64,000 bases of DNA from Anaerosomatales bacterium (GCA_029210645.1 JARGFT010000004.1:50473-114472); one strand, 5' to 3'. Numbered from the stretch's first letter, positions 37,870-48,400 are shown. Made by a program: numbers and translations. Notes: generated by a model not told the origin, from the sequence alone.

Positions 37870-39293
37870 GATGCAGCGGTGACCTCCCCGGCTTCAGCGG
37901 GCTTCCCGGCGGCATCGGTCGCGCCCGGCAGGTAGCGCTCGACGTACTCGTCCTTGATCCGCTTGAGCTCGGTCCGCGGCAGGAGCGTCATGAGTTCCCA
38001 CCCGATGGCGAGCGTCTCCTCGATCGAACGGTCCTCGTGCTCTCCCTGCCGGATGAAGCGGTCCTCGAAGGCATCGGCGAACGCGGAGAAGGCCTTGTCC
38101 GCATCGGAGAGCGCCGCCTCGCCGAGGATGAGCGCGAGCTCCTTGGCCTGGATACCGCGTGCGTACGCCCCGAAGAGCTGGTTGGAGAGGTCGGCGTGGT
38201 CCTCGCGCGTCTTGCCCGGACCGATACCCTTCTGCTTGAGGCGCGAGAGGCTGGGAAGCACCGCGACCGGCGGGTAGACGCCGCGACGGTGCAGCGGGCG
38301 GTCGAGGATGATCTGCCCCTCGGTGATGTAGCCCGTGAGGTCGGGGATCGGGTGCGTCTTGTCGTCCTCCGGCATCGTGAGGATGGGGATCTGCGTGATC
38401 GAGCCGGCTCGGCCCTGCACGCGGCCCGCGCGCTCGTAGATGGTGGCAAGGTCGGTGTAGAGGTAACCCGGGAAGCCGCGACGACCCGGCACCTCTTTGC
38501 GCGCAGCCGAGACCTCGCGCAGCGCCTCGCAGTAGTAGGTCATGTCGGTGAGCACGACCAGAACGTGCATGTCGCAGTCGAACGCGAGGTACTCGGCGGC
38601 GGTGAGCGCCATGCGCGGGGTGGCGATGCGTTCGACGGCCGGGTCGTCGGCGAGGTTGAGGAAGAGCACCGCGCGCTCGATGGCGGCAGTCTGCCGCAGC
38701 TCGGTCATGAAGAAGTCGGCGTCTTCGAAGGTGATGCCCATCGCCGCGAACACGACCGCGAAGTCCCCCGCTCCCCCGCCGATGACCTGCGCCTGGCGCG
38801 CGATCTGGGCGGCGAGCTGGTTGTGCGGCAACCCCGAGCCGGAGAAGATCGGCAGCTTCTGCCCGCGCACGAGCGGGTTCAGACCGTCGATGCTCGAGAC
38901 ACCGGTCTGGATGAAGTCGTCGGGGAAGTCACGCGCGGTGGGGTTGATCGACGAGCCGTAGATGGATCGCTGCACCTCGGGCAGGATCTCGGGCCCGCCG
39001 TCCATAGGCCGCCCCAGTCCGTCAAAGACGCGCCCGAGCATGTCGCGCGAGACGCCGAGCGTCAGTCCCCGGCCGAGGAAGCGCACCTTGGTCTGGCTCG
39101 GGTTGGCGCCGCGCGTACCCTCGAACGCCTGGACGAGCACGACGTCCTCGTTGACCTCGAGCACGTTGCCGAGGCTGATCGTACCGTCCGGGTACTCGAG
39201 CTCCACCAGCTCGCCGTAGGTCACGTCGGAGACGCTCTCGACGAGCAGCAGCGGGCCGACGATGTCGCGGGTGGTCATGTACTCGCGTTCCAT
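37866..39293 (-). CDS. atpB: V-type ATP synthase subunit B
   Basis: [85 protein letters not shown]. Confidence 0.95.
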   Translation of the reverse strand: MEREYMTTRDIVGPLLLVESVSDVTYGELVELEYPDGTISLGNVLEVNEDVVLVQAFEGTRGANPSQTKVRFLGRGLTLGVSRDMLGRVFDGLGRPMDGGPEILPEVQRSIYGSSINPTARDFPDDFIQTGVSSIDGLNPLVRGQKLPIFSGSGLPHNQLAAQIARQAQVIGGGAGDFAVVFAAMGITFEDADFFMTELRQTAAIERAVLFLNLADDPAVERIATPRMALTAAEYLAFDCDMHVLVVLTDMTYYCEALREVSAARKEVPGRRGFPGYLYTDLATIYERAGRVQGRAGSITQIPILTMPEDDKTHPIPDLTGYITEGQIILDRPLHRRGVYPPVAVLPSLSRLKQKGIGPGKTREDHADLSNQLFGAYARGIQAKELALILGEAALSDADKAFSAFADAFEDRFIRQGEHEDRSIEETLAIGWELMTLLPRTELKRIKDEYVERYLPGATDAAGKPAEAGEVTAAS

Positions 39294-41096
39294 CTAGATC
39301 TCACCCGCCTCTCCGGCGTCCGAGACGAGCTGTGTCTCGATGTCCGACTCGATCTGGCTGAACACATCGGCCTGGTCCTCGGTGGCGTACTTCGCGCGCG
39401 CGATTCGCTCGCGCACCGGTGCCGCGAAGATCTCCTTGAGCGGCGCACCATCGGCGTGTGCCTGGATCGCCTTCTCGTGGAAGAGCAGGATCAGGCGCAG
39501 CAGCCGGTCCTGAGTCGCGAGCGAGGTGAACTGGTCGTCGTCGCGAAACGCGTTCTGCTGCAGGAAGTCTTCGCGGATGGACTTCGCTGTCTCCATGATG
39601 ATCTGTTCCTCGGGAGAGAGCGCCTCGACCCCCACCAGCCGGGAGATCTCCGCCAGCTCGCTTTCGCGCTGCAGGATCTCCATGCAGGTGTCACGCCGCT
39701 GCCGGTACTCCTCACTCACGGTCTCGCGCCAGTACGGCGTGATCTTGTCGAGGTACAGCGAGTAGGAGACGAGCCAGTTGATCGCCGGGAAGTGCCGCTC
39801 GTAGGCCAGTCGGTCCTCGAGCGCCCAGAAGACCTTCACGACACGCAGCGTGTTCTGCACGACCGGCTCGGAGAGGTCTCCGCCCGGAGGCGAGACCGAG
39901 CCCACCACCGAGACCGAGCCCTGCCGATCCTCGGCCTCCGGCTTCTCGTCGAGCGGGGCGCCGAGCGTGGCCACCTTGCCGGCGCGCTCGTAGAAGGCGG
40001 CGAGCCTTGTGCCCAGGTAGGCCGGGAAGCCCTCCTCGCCGGGCATCTCCTCGAGGCGCCCGGAGATCTCGCGCATCGCCTCGGCCCAGCGCGACGTCGA
40101 GTCGGCCTGCAGGACGACGTTGTAGCCCATGTCGCGGAAGAACTCGGCCATGGTGATGCCCGTATACACACTCGCCTCGCGCGCGGCCACCGGCATGTTG
40201 GAGGTGTTGGCCACGAGTACGGTGCGACGCATCAGCGGCTGACCGGAGTACGGGTCGGTAAGCTCGGGGAACTCCATCAGCACGTCGGTCATCTCGTTGC
40301 CGCGCTCCCCGCACCCGATGAACACGACCACCTCGGCGTTTGACCACTTGGCGATCTGGTGCTGCGTGACGGTCTTGCCCGCGCCGAACGGCCCGGGGAT
40401 GCACGCCGCGCCGCCCATCAGCAGCGGGAAGAAGGTGTCGATGACGCGCGTGCCCGTCACGAGCGGCTCGGCGAGTGAGAGCTTGCGCCGGTACGGGCGG
40501 GGGATACGGACCGGCCACGTCTGCATGAGCAGCAGCGGATGCTCGCCTCCGTCATCGTCGACGAGCGTACCGACCGGGTCCGTGACCGTGTACGTACCCG
40601 AAGCGATCTCGGTGATGCGGCCCCCGAGTCCCGGCGGCACCATGATGCGCAGCGCGATGACCTCGTTCTCCTGGACGATGCCGATGACGTCCCCGCCCTC
40701 GACCCGCTGACCAGCATCCACCATCGCGCGGAACGTCCAGCGCGCCTCGCGGTCGAGCCCCGGGGCGTTCACGCCGCGGGTGAGGAAGGCTCCCGCCTGT
40801 TCCCTGAGCGCGTCGAGCGGGCGCTGGACACCGTCGTAGACCGCGCCCATCATGCCCGGTCCGAGTTCGACGGAGAGCGGTGCGCCGGTGGACACGACGA
40901 CGTCTCCCGGGCCCAACCCCTCGGTCTCCTCATAGACCTGGATCGAGGCGCGGTCGGCCCGCATCTCGATGATCTCGCCCATGAGGCCCTCGTCACCCAC
41001 GCGCACGAGATCGTACATGCGGGAGTGCCGCAGGCCCTCGGCCACGACCAGGGGGCCGGCGACCTTGACGATCCTTCCCTGTTCGAGCTCTGCCAT
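39294..41096 (-). CDS. atpA: V-type ATP synthase catalytic subunit A
   Basis: Walker A GPFGAGKTVTQHQIAKWSNAEVVVFIGCGERGNEMTDVL. Confidence 0.95.
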   Translation of the reverse strand: MAELEQGRIVKVAGPLVVAEGLRHSRMYDLVRVGDEGLMGEIIEMRADRASIQVYEETEGLGPGDVVVSTGAPLSVELGPGMMGAVYDGVQRPLDALREQAGAFLTRGVNAPGLDREARWTFRAMVDAGQRVEGGDVIGIVQENEVIALRIMVPPGLGGRITEIASGTYTVTDPVGTLVDDDGGEHPLLLMQTWPVRIPRPYRRKLSLAEPLVTGTRVIDTFFPLLMGGAACIPGPFGAGKTVTQHQIAKWSNAEVVVFIGCGERGNEMTDVLMEFPELTDPYSGQPLMRRTVLVANTSNMPVAAREASVYTGITMAEFFRDMGYNVVLQADSTSRWAEAMREISGRLEEMPGEEGFPAYLGTRLAAFYERAGKVATLGAPLDEKPEAEDRQGSVSVVGSVSPPGGDLSEPVVQNTLRVVKVFWALEDRLAYERHFPAINWLVSYSLYLDKITPYWRETVSEEYRQRRDTCMEILQRESELAEISRLVGVEALSPEEQIIMETAKSIREDFLQQNAFRDDDQFTSLATQDRLLRLILLFHEKAIQAHADGAPLKEIFAAPVRERIARAKYATEDQADVFSQIESDIETQLVSDAGEAGEI

Positions 41097-41429
41097 CTAC
41101 TCTTCCTCTTCTCGGATGGGCACCGTCGTCCCCAGGGCCCTCTCGATGGCCCGTGCCAGCTTCTTCTCTCCCACGCCGCCCGCACTTCCTGCCCCCGGTA
41201 TCACCGTGACCGCAGGGATCGCGGTGTCGGCAACCTCGGCGACGAGATCGTCGATCTCCTCGTAGACCGGTTCGGTCACGAGCACGACGCCGTACTCCCC
41301 GCTCGTAAGCCGGGGCCACAGGTCGCGGGCCTCACCTGGCGAGGCGAGAGCGAAGACCGCGAACCCGAGGGGCCGAAAGCCCCCGACACTCGAACGGTCA
41401 CCGACCACTGCCACCTTCGCCGCAGGCAT
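41097..41429 (-). CDS. atpF: V-type ATP synthase subunit F
   Basis: KVAVVGDRSSVGGFRPLGFAVFALASPGEARDLW...YGVVLVTEPVYEEI. Confidence 0.88.
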   Translation of the reverse strand: MPAAKVAVVGDRSSVGGFRPLGFAVFALASPGEARDLWPRLTSGEYGVVLVTEPVYEEIDDLVAEVADTAIPAVTVIPGAGSAGGVGEKKLARAIERALGTTVPIREEEE

Positions 41430-41430
41430 T

Positions 41431-42432
41431 TCACGCCACCTCCCTCACGCGCTCGCGGAGCCGTTCGACCGGCACGCGCGAGAACGTGCCGATGATGACC
41501 GTCTTGAGCGCAGTGACCTCGGCACGGCGTGCCAGCACGTAGCCCACGACCGGATCGGGCCCGATCGAGGTCACCCGGTGGATGCGGACCTCGCGCGCCA
41601 CGAGGGCGTCGATGGCGACGTCGAGCCGTGCTGGGTCGGCGAGCACCTCGGGCTCGATGCGCCGCAGAGGTGGCAGGGCCGCGATCCGCGCGATCCCCTC
41701 TTCGACGGGCAGCCGGTAGAGCGTCACGAACGTCGATGTCCGGATGGTTCCGCCAGAGACGAGCGCGGGCTCGACGTCGGCGACCGGGACGCCGCGGATG
41801 CGGCTGCGCACGAACGCACGCACGTTGCCCAGATCGGCTTCGAGCGACATCAGGTGGCGCACGAAGCGGCTGCCCGACTGGTGCGCGATTGCGGAAAGCG
41901 AGGTGAACATCTCCCGGTCTACCGCGGCCTCGACCTCGTCGGGCGGCAGGTTCCCGTCCTCGTCGGCAAGCGCCGTGCGGATACGGGTCTCCGCTTCCCT
42001 GACGCCCGAGGGCAGGCGATCGGCAGGTCCGGCAAAGACCTCGGGTGACACGCTCCCGAGAGGTGTGAGTAACCCGTCTGCCGGGATCCCGAGTGCCTCG
42101 GCTTTGAGGCGCGCCTTGAGGTTCTCGAAGTCGTGCCGTACCCGGAAGTACGCGACGATGGGTCCTGGCAGGTTGGCGTGCTCGAGGAAGTCCTCGTACA
42201 GGTCGACAAGGGAGGCATCCAGCGCCTGCTCCACGTCATCGGGGGTGCTCGCGCCCTCGAGGTAGCCCGCGTAGACGGTGTCTGCGAGGATGCGCCGCTG
42301 GCGATCGAAGTCGCGCGCGTCGAGCAGGCGCTCGAACGTGATCGGCCCGAGCAGGTTCGTCTCGAGCACGCGCACGCGACCCACGGCGAAACCGTAGCGC
42401 TTCGGGTCGGCTATGACGCGCAATCGCGTCAC
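41431..42432 (-). CDS. atpC: V-type ATP synthase subunit C (AC39/d-like)
   Basis: YGFAVGRVRVLETNLLGPITFERLLDARDFDRQRRILADTVYAGYL; operon position. Confidence 0.88.
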   Translation of the reverse strand: MTRLRVIADPKRYGFAVGRVRVLETNLLGPITFERLLDARDFDRQRRILADTVYAGYLEGASTPDDVEQALDASLVDLYEDFLEHANLPGPIVAYFRVRHDFENLKARLKAEALGIPADGLLTPLGSVSPEVFAGPADRLPSGVREAETRIRTALADEDGNLPPDEVEAAVDREMFTSLSAIAHQSGSRFVRHLMSLEADLGNVRAFVRSRIRGVPVADVEPALVSGGTIRTSTFVTLYRLPVEEGIARIAALPPLRRIEPEVLADPARLDVAIDALVAREVRIHRVTSIGPDPVVGYVLARRAEVTALKTVIIGTFSRVPVERLRERVREVA

Positions 42433-43073
42433 GTGGCCTCCTCGGTCCCGTGGTGGTGCACGGTCTCGGTGGTCGCATGGCCGGCCGCGGCCCCGTCGTC
42501 GCCGAAGAGCGCCTGCGTGACGACCGCGACCAAGCGGTCACGGTGTGATGCGACGAGCGACCGGGCGGACACGACGACCTTCACACGGTCGCCCTCGATG
42601 AGCACGCCCCGGTCGATCGCGCCGGTCACACCCCGGATGTTGACCTTCGCGCCTGCCGCGGCGAGCGCCGGCCCCAGCGAGACCCCGAGGCGCGCGTGGT
42701 CACCCTGGCCCACGGAGAGCGTCTCGCCACCCCGGGCCACGCCTGCGACCTCGGCAGCTATGAACGCCGCGTACTGCTCGGACGGCAGCGACTCGAGGTG
42801 TTCGACCACCTCGGCGAGTACGCGCTCGACGAGCTGGCGCTTGGCAGCGAGCATGTTGTCCCGTGCGGCGAGTCGGGCTGTCGCCAGTCGCGTGCGCGCG
42901 GCTGCCTCGGCTTCACGGGTCGTGTGCTCGACCAGCGCGTGCGTCCGTGCGCGGGCCCGCTCCTGCGCGTCGGTCCGCACCGCGTCTGCGGCCTGTTCGG
43001 CGGCGCCCAGGATCTGTGCCGCCTCGGCGACCGCGTCCTCCTCGATCCGCTGCAGTATGTCGGCAAGTGCCAC
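42429..43073 (-). CDS. atpE: V-type ATP synthase subunit E
   Basis: Coiled coil ALADILQRIEEDAVAEAAQILGAAEQAADAVRTDAQERA; stop overlaps atpC start. Confidence 0.85.
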   Translation of the reverse strand: MALADILQRIEEDAVAEAAQILGAAEQAADAVRTDAQERARARTHALVEHTTREAEAAARTRLATARLAARDNMLAAKRQLVERVLAEVVEHLESLPSEQYAAFIAAEVAGVARGGETLSVGQGDHARLGVSLGPALAAAGAKVNIRGVTGAIDRGVLIEGDRVKVVVSARSLVASHRDRLVAVVTQALFGDDGAAAGHATTETVHHHGTEEAT

Positions 43074-43079
43074 GGCGAC

Positions 43080-43568
43080 CTACCCGGCGATGAACAGGAG
43101 CATGAGGATGGTCACGATGAGGGAGAAGACCGCGTAGGTCTCCACGAGCGCAGGGAAGATGAGCGCCTTGCCTGCATCCTCGTCGCGCCGCGCGACCATG
43201 CCGGCCGCTCCGACCGCCGTCGCCCCCTGGTAGATGCCCGAGACCAGGCACAGGAACGCCACGGGCATGCAGGAGAAGAAGATGCGCAGTCCCTCGTGCG
43301 CGGTGACGTCCGCCTGGCCACCGAAGAACCCGAAGAAGATGAAGACCAGCAGCGCGGTGATGAAGCCGTAGATGCCCTGGGTTCCGGGCATAGCCGCGAG
43401 CGGGAGCACCTTGCCGAACTTCTCCGAGTCCTCGGCGATGATCCCGGTCGCGGTGTTGCTGATCGACGTGATACCGATGGCCGAACCGACGCCTCCTCCG
43501 ATCGCGGCAAGCGCCGCCCCGAAGTACGCCCACTCGAACCCCGTCATGCCAAGGATCAGGTCGTCCAC
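43080..43568 (-). CDS. atpK: V-type ATP synthase subunit K (proteolipid)
   Basis: 4-TM proteolipid: AIGGGVGSAIGITSISNTATGIIAEDSEKFGKVLPLAAMPGTQGIYGFITALLVF...SGIYQGATAVGAAGM...ALVETYAVFSLIVTILML. GTG start with upstream GGAGGA. Confidence 0.9.
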   Translation of the reverse strand: MDDLILGMTGFEWAYFGAALAAIGGGVGSAIGITSISNTATGIIAEDSEKFGKVLPLAAMPGTQGIYGFITALLVFIFFGFFGGQADVTAHEGLRIFFSCMPVAFLCLVSGIYQGATAVGAAGMVARRDEDAGKALIFPALVETYAVFSLIVTILMLLFIAG

Positions 43569-43570
43569 GT

Positions 43571-45565
43571 CTACGCTCCTCCTTCCGGCGCACCCGGGTC
43601 CGGGTGCAGCACCACTGACTTCGTGCGAGGAGCAAACGGCGCGAACGAGCGTCCGCCGCCCTCGTAGAACTTGCTGAAGAACTCGACGAACTGCAGGCGC
43701 GTCGGGTGAACGAACGCGCCGAGCAGGTTGATCACCACGTTGAAGGTGTGGCCGACGATCAGGATGAGCGCGGCCGCGAGGAACCCGACCCCGAACGGGA
43801 TGTCGGAGACGAGCCCGGCGAGCCGGTTCATGACGTCGCCGACGAGCAGGCTCGCAAGTCCGAGAGCCGCAAGGCGCGTGTAGGACAGGAAGTCCGACGC
43901 GTAGCCGACCAGGCCGTACAGGCCGAGCAGGCCGGTCCCGAACCCGAACAGGGTGGCCTTCACTGAGCGCTGTACGAAAATCGTCTCCAGCATGCGGCCC
44001 TTGAAGACGACTGCGAGACCGAATGCAAGCGGGAGCAGCCATCCGATGACCGCAGGAACCGCGATCGCCACGCCGAGCGCCGCGAAAAGCGCGATGGTGC
44101 TCAGGTCAACGAAGACCGCACCGGCGCGGTCACCGGCCTGCCAGCGACGGTACGCGCTCGTGACGACCCCGAGCGACACGTGAACCACGCCCAGCGCGAC
44201 CGAGACGAGCAGCAGCGTCATGACCTCTTCGAGGGGGTCGACGAGCGGCCGGTAGCGCAGGAACGCCGGGAGTGACTCCTCGGAGAGCGCGAAGTAGCTG
44301 CGCGTGGCGACCCCCACGAGGATGGAAGCTACGCTGCCGAGCATGAGCAGGTCCATGAACTTGCGGACACCGGGTGCGACGTCGAGGCGGTTCTTGATCA
44401 GCCAGACTGCCGTACCGAGCATCAGCCCGTATCCCACGTCGCCGATGCACATCCCGAAGAACAGGAAGAAGAACCCGGCGAGCAGCGGCGTCGGATCGAC
44501 GTCGCCGTAGCGCGGACGGCCGTACAAGTCGGTGAGCACCTCGAACGGGCGCACGAGCGGCGGGTTCGTAAGTATCACCGGCACCCGGTCTCCCGGGGCG
44601 GGCTCGTCGAAGGTGACGTCCACGTCAGCCTGAACCGGTCCGAGCGCGGCCAAGAGGTTCTCTCGTTCAACTTCGGCGATCCAGCCGCTGACCAGAAAGG
44701 CCCGCTCGGTACCGGCGAAGTCGGCGCGGATCTCCTCGGCATCACGCTGCGAGAGCAGCGCCTGCACGAGAGCGACCGCATGCGAATGGTCAACGGCGGC
44801 CAGTTCGGTCGCCCGGGCGACGATCTTGTCATGCTCTGCGTCGAGCGCCTCGAGCATCGCCGAGGCACGGGCACGCTCCTCGGCAGGGTAGTCGTCCAGA
44901 CCCGGGAAGCTCACCTCGATAAACTCGGTGAGCGACAGGGTGGCCCTGACCTCGTCGAGCGAGTCGACGTGAGCCATGACTACCCACGCTTCACGCAGTG
45001 CCGACTCGCCGACCTCGGCTACGGACACGTCGGTCACGGCCTCGCGGAGCGACTGGCGAACCCCTTTCGATGCCGACAGCGGCACCGTCCCGGTGAAGAG
45101 CACGACGTGCTCGGTGCCCTTCCATTGAGAGATCTGCAGGTGCAAGTCTTCCCACGGTGCCAGATCGTGGACGAGGGTGTGCAGGCGGGTGCGCTCACGC
45201 TCGATGACTCCGAGCCTCTCGGCCATCAGGTCACACTCGCCGCACAGCTCGCCGAAGGATTCGTCATCGGCGAGGTGCTCGAACTCGGATACCGAGAGAT
45301 GCACCTTCTCGGTCACGAACGTCGAGAACGGTGCATCCGACGTGTGGAACCTGCCGAGGAAGTCCCGGACGAACGCAGCCCGCGCGACCCGCTCCTCCAG
45401 CACGTTCAGCCGGTCCTGGTCGGGCTCGAGTGCGCCCACGGCGTCCAGGGGCACCTCGCGGACCTCGACCTCGACGACACCGGAGCGCTGCAGAAGTCGC
45501 ACGGTCTCGTCGAGTACAGCCACGTGGCCGATGACCGAGACCTTCTGCATCCGGGCTATCGCCAC
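43571..45565 (-). CDS. atpI: V-type ATP synthase subunit I
   Basis: MQKVSVIGHVAVLDETVRLLQRSGVVEV; GFFFLFFGMCIGDVGYGLMLG; SFLSYTRLAALGLASLLVGDVMN. Start 45565 (GTG) or 45550 (ATG). Confidence 0.92.
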   Translation of the reverse strand: MAIARMQKVSVIGHVAVLDETVRLLQRSGVVEVEVREVPLDAVGALEPDQDRLNVLEERVARAAFVRDFLGRFHTSDAPFSTFVTEKVHLSVSEFEHLADDESFGELCGECDLMAERLGVIERERTRLHTLVHDLAPWEDLHLQISQWKGTEHVVLFTGTVPLSASKGVRQSLREAVTDVSVAEVGESALREAWVVMAHVDSLDEVRATLSLTEFIEVSFPGLDDYPAEERARASAMLEALDAEHDKIVARATELAAVDHSHAVALVQALLSQRDAEEIRADFAGTERAFLVSGWIAEVERENLLAALGPVQADVDVTFDEPAPGDRVPVILTNPPLVRPFEVLTDLYGRPRYGDVDPTPLLAGFFFLFFGMCIGDVGYGLMLGTAVWLIKNRLDVAPGVRKFMDLLMLGSVASILVGVATRSYFALSEESLPAFLRYRPLVDPLEEVMTLLLVSVALGVVHVSLGVVTSAYRRWQAGDRAGAVFVDLSTIALFAALGVAIAVPAVIGWLLPLAFGLAVVFKGRMLETIFVQRSVKATLFGFGTGLLGLYGLVGYASDFLSYTRLAALGLASLLVGDVMNRLAGLVSDIPFGVGFLAAALILIVGHTFNVVINLLGAFVHPTRLQFVEFFSKFYEGGGRSFAPFAPRTKSVVLHPDPGAPEGGA

Positions 45566-45572
45566 GGCGCAC

Positions 45573-45878
45573 TCACCGTCCCAGGTTCTCGAGCGCAGCG
45601 CGCACGGCGGCCTCGATACGCACCTCGGTCCTGCGGAGGAACTCGGCGAGATCGTTCTCGGAGTCGGCCGCGATGCGTGCAGCCTCCGCATCGGCCTCGC
45701 GCAGAATGGCCACGGCAACGGTCGCCGCCTCTTCGGCCGCCTCGCGCTGGGCCGCCGTCACGATCATCTCGGCCTCGGCCGCCGCCTCGATGCGCATCTC
45801 CCGGGCCCGCACACGGGCGTCGGCGACGGCGTGGCGCGCGCGCTCCTCGGCGTGCAGGATCTCCTCGAGTTTCTCCAT
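45573..45878 (-). CDS. V-type ATPase subunit H/G-like coiled coil (stator)
   Basis: MEKLEEILHAEERARHAVADARVRAREMRIEAAAEAEMIVTAAQREAAEEAATVAVAIL, first gene of the V-ATPase operon. Confidence 0.78.
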   Translation of the reverse strand: MEKLEEILHAEERARHAVADARVRAREMRIEAAAEAEMIVTAAQREAAEEAATVAVAILREADAEAARIAADSENDLAEFLRRTEVRIEAAVRAALENLGR

Positions 45879-46033
45879 GCGAATCCAGGTCCCCTCGGCC
45901 ATGCGTGGATGATGGCGATTGTAGCACCACGGAGATGCGGGCACGCACTACCCGCGCTTGTCCGCGGGGCGGGCTTGAAGGGCCCTGCGTGCTATACTTG
46001 CCGCCGACATGTCGCCGTCATACCCCCTTCGCC

Positions 46034-47257
46034 ATGCCACAGAGAACCCCTGCACCCCTCCTCCATACTCCCCGCTCGGTCACGCGTGCGCAGAGACGCC
46101 ACCGGGGCCGGGGTAACCGCAACGCCGTCCTGGCAGTACTCGCTCTCGCAGCGCTCCTGGCAGGTGGCGCTTTTCTCGTTCAGGATGCCCTCGGTCCGCG
46201 TACCGGCACCGGCGGCTCCACGTCACCCGCAGCCGGATCCGAGGCCACTGCCACGCCCGTGCCCGCCGCCACGCCCGCGGAGCCTCCCGCGCCGAGCCTT
46301 CCCGCGACACTCACCGTGGCTGCCGTCGGCGACATGCACTTCGACCGTCGCGTCAAAGAGCTCATCGGGAGCGAGGGCGGGCTGGCACCGCTGAAGTACG
46401 TGACGGACCGGCTGGCTGCCGCAGACGTTGCCGTGGGTAACCTCGAAAGCCCTCTCTCCAACGGTGGGACCCCCTGGCCCGACAAGGACGTGCGCTTCCG
46501 CGGCGACCCCCGGGGCATCGAGGGCCTTGTGGCGAGCAACTTCACCTTCCTGTCGCTGGCGAACAACCACATCCTGGACTACGGCACCGAGGCGCTCATG
46601 GACACGGTCACCGCTCTCGACCTCGCGGGAATCGGCTACGCAGGCGCGGGGATCGACCGTGCGGCCGCGTGGAAGCCGGCGGCCGCGACGTACGGAGACA
46701 CGACCGTCGCGTTCCTTTCGTTCAGCCACATCCTGCCCGTAGGCTTCATCGCGGGCGAGGATCGTGCCGGCCTGGCTCCGGGACGGACCGACATGGGTGC
46801 GGTGGCCGAGGCGATCAGCGCGGCCAAGGCCGAGAACGACTACGTGCTCGTCGCCTTCCACTGGGGCGTCGAGTACGTCGACGACGCGAACGCCGACCAG
46901 GTACGCGATGCCCGGGCCGCCATCGATGCGGGTGCGGACATGGTCCTCTCCCACCACCCGCACGTCATCCAGGGTGTCGAGTTCTACAACGGGGGACTGA
47001 TCGCCTACTCGCTCGGCGACTTCGTCTTCGACCACTACTCGCGCAAGACCGGCGAGGCCTTCATACTCGAGGCCGACCTCGGACCGCACGGGATCGCGAA
47101 CGTGCGAGCGGTGCCCGTTTACCTCTACCAGATCGGCCAGCCCAAAGCCGTGACCGGCCCGGAAGCCACCGGCATCCTCGAGCGGCTCGAACGCATCTCG
47201 AGTCCACACGGCACCTCCGTCGTCATCGAGGGCGACGTCGCGCAGGTATTGCCGTGA
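46034..47257 (+). CDS. CapA-family (PGA_cap metallophosphatase-like) exported protein
   Basis: TLTVAAVGDMHFDRRVK, ADVAVGNLESPLSNGG, FTFLSLANNHILDYG, VLVAFHWGVEY, DMVLSHHPHVIQGVEFYNGGLIAYSLGDFVFD. Confidence 0.9.
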   Translation: MPQRTPAPLLHTPRSVTRAQRRHRGRGNRNAVLAVLALAALLAGGAFLVQDALGPRTGTGGSTSPAAGSEATATPVPAATPAEPPAPSLPATLTVAAVGDMHFDRRVKELIGSEGGLAPLKYVTDRLAAADVAVGNLESPLSNGGTPWPDKDVRFRGDPRGIEGLVASNFTFLSLANNHILDYGTEALMDTVTALDLAGIGYAGAGIDRAAAWKPAAATYGDTTVAFLSFSHILPVGFIAGEDRAGLAPGRTDMGAVAEAISAAKAENDYVLVAFHWGVEYVDDANADQVRDARAAIDAGADMVLSHHPHVIQGVEFYNGGLIAYSLGDFVFDHYSRKTGEAFILEADLGPHGIANVRAVPVYLYQIGQPKAVTGPEATGILERLERISSPHGTSVVIEGDVAQVLP

Positions 47258-48186
47258 CGGACCTCACTCCCATGTCCACGTGCGAGTGCGACGAATATGC
47301 GACTGCGGGGGCATCGCGTGCGGAGCAGTCCATCCGCGACGCCGTCTGCGCATCGCGTCGGGCCCGGCAGCGAGCGGCTCGCGAGCGGGCGAAGCGCCAG
47401 CGCCGGGCCATCCTCGTAGCCGCATCTGTCATCGCCGTGTTCGCCATCGGATGGAAGACGGTCTCAACCGGCACCACCGCAGCACTGACCGATCTGGTGA
47501 CGCCGTCCACCAGGCCCTCGATCCTGGCTGCCTCGGCCGCGCCGGACGAGCCCGTGGGGCCCGCCACCCCGCTCTTTGCCACGTACCGCTCTCTCGATCT
47601 CCATCTCTCCGTCGCCGAGGAGGACCTCACCGAGCTGGCGTTCCACCAGGCCGCCGGCCCCAGCGCGCTGCCGATGGAATCACTCCTGCCCGACGCCGAC
47701 CCGGAACTCGCCGATCACAAGCGCGGCACGAGCAGGGCGATCCCCCAGCGCGATCCCGACGCCGAGGAGCCCGCGGTTCTTACCGGTGAGGTCATCCGGA
47801 TGTGGCGCTCGAACAGGACCGGCGCGCCCAACACCGCCGCCGACATCGGGGCGGCGGCCGGAGCAGCCGTCTACGCCCCGGTGGACGGGACGGTGATCGA
47901 GGTCAAGCCCTACCTGCTCTACGACCTCCATGAGGACTTCGAGATCCACATTCAGCCGATGGGCTGGCCCGAGATCGACCTGGTCATCATCCACGTGACC
48001 GATCCCTCGGTCGCTGCCGGCGAACTCGTCGTGGGTGGCGTGACCCGCATCGCATCGGTGCGGCTGCTCTCCGACAAGGTCATCCACCAGCTGGCCGACT
48101 ACACGCCCGACGCCGGCGATCACATCCACATGCAGCTCAACCGCGTCGAGGAGCCGGGGGCCACCGAAGGGGCCGGCGAGTCGTAA
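47254..48186 (+). CDS. Membrane-anchored degenerate M23/LytM-like protein
   Basis: TM, then NTAADIGAAAGAAVYAPVDGTVIEVKPY...GDHIHMQLNR; first metal-ligand His absent. GTGA overlap with capA-like stop. Confidence 0.7.
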   Translation: MTDLTPMSTCECDEYATAGASRAEQSIRDAVCASRRARQRAARERAKRQRRAILVAASVIAVFAIGWKTVSTGTTAALTDLVTPSTRPSILAASAAPDEPVGPATPLFATYRSLDLHLSVAEEDLTELAFHQAAGPSALPMESLLPDADPELADHKRGTSRAIPQRDPDAEEPAVLTGEVIRMWRSNRTGAPNTAADIGAAAGAAVYAPVDGTVIEVKPYLLYDLHEDFEIHIQPMGWPEIDLVIIHVTDPSVAAGELVVGGVTRIASVRLLSDKVIHQLADYTPDAGDHIHMQLNRVEEPGATEGAGES

Positions 48187-48196
48187 GGCATGCGGA

Positions 48197-48400
48197 TCAC
48201 GACCCCGCGCGGCGCACGAACCCCCTGAAGCGGCGGTCGAACTCGAAGCGAACGAGCCTGACCTTGCGCCCGCACCCGCTGCACTCCAGATCGATGTCCA
48301 TGCCCACGCGGGTCACGACCCACTCGTTTGCGCCACACGGGTGGGGCTTCTTCAGGCGAACGACGTCGCCGAGTGCTACCGGGGTGATGGGTACGGCCAC
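48197..48400 (-). CDS. DUF951 small zinc-binding protein
   Basis: LGDVVRLKKPHPCGANEWVVTRVGMDIDLECSGCGRKVRLVRFEFDRRFRGFV. Confidence 0.88.
   Translation of the reverse strand: MAVPITPVALGDVVRLKKPHPCGANEWVVTRVGMDIDLECSGCGRKVRLVRFEFDRRFRGFVRRAGS

Noticed and set aside
37863-40343. 826-aa plus-strand ORF opposite V-ATPase A/B
   Set aside because: Shadow of highly conserved atpA/atpB coding sequence; no recognisable domain.
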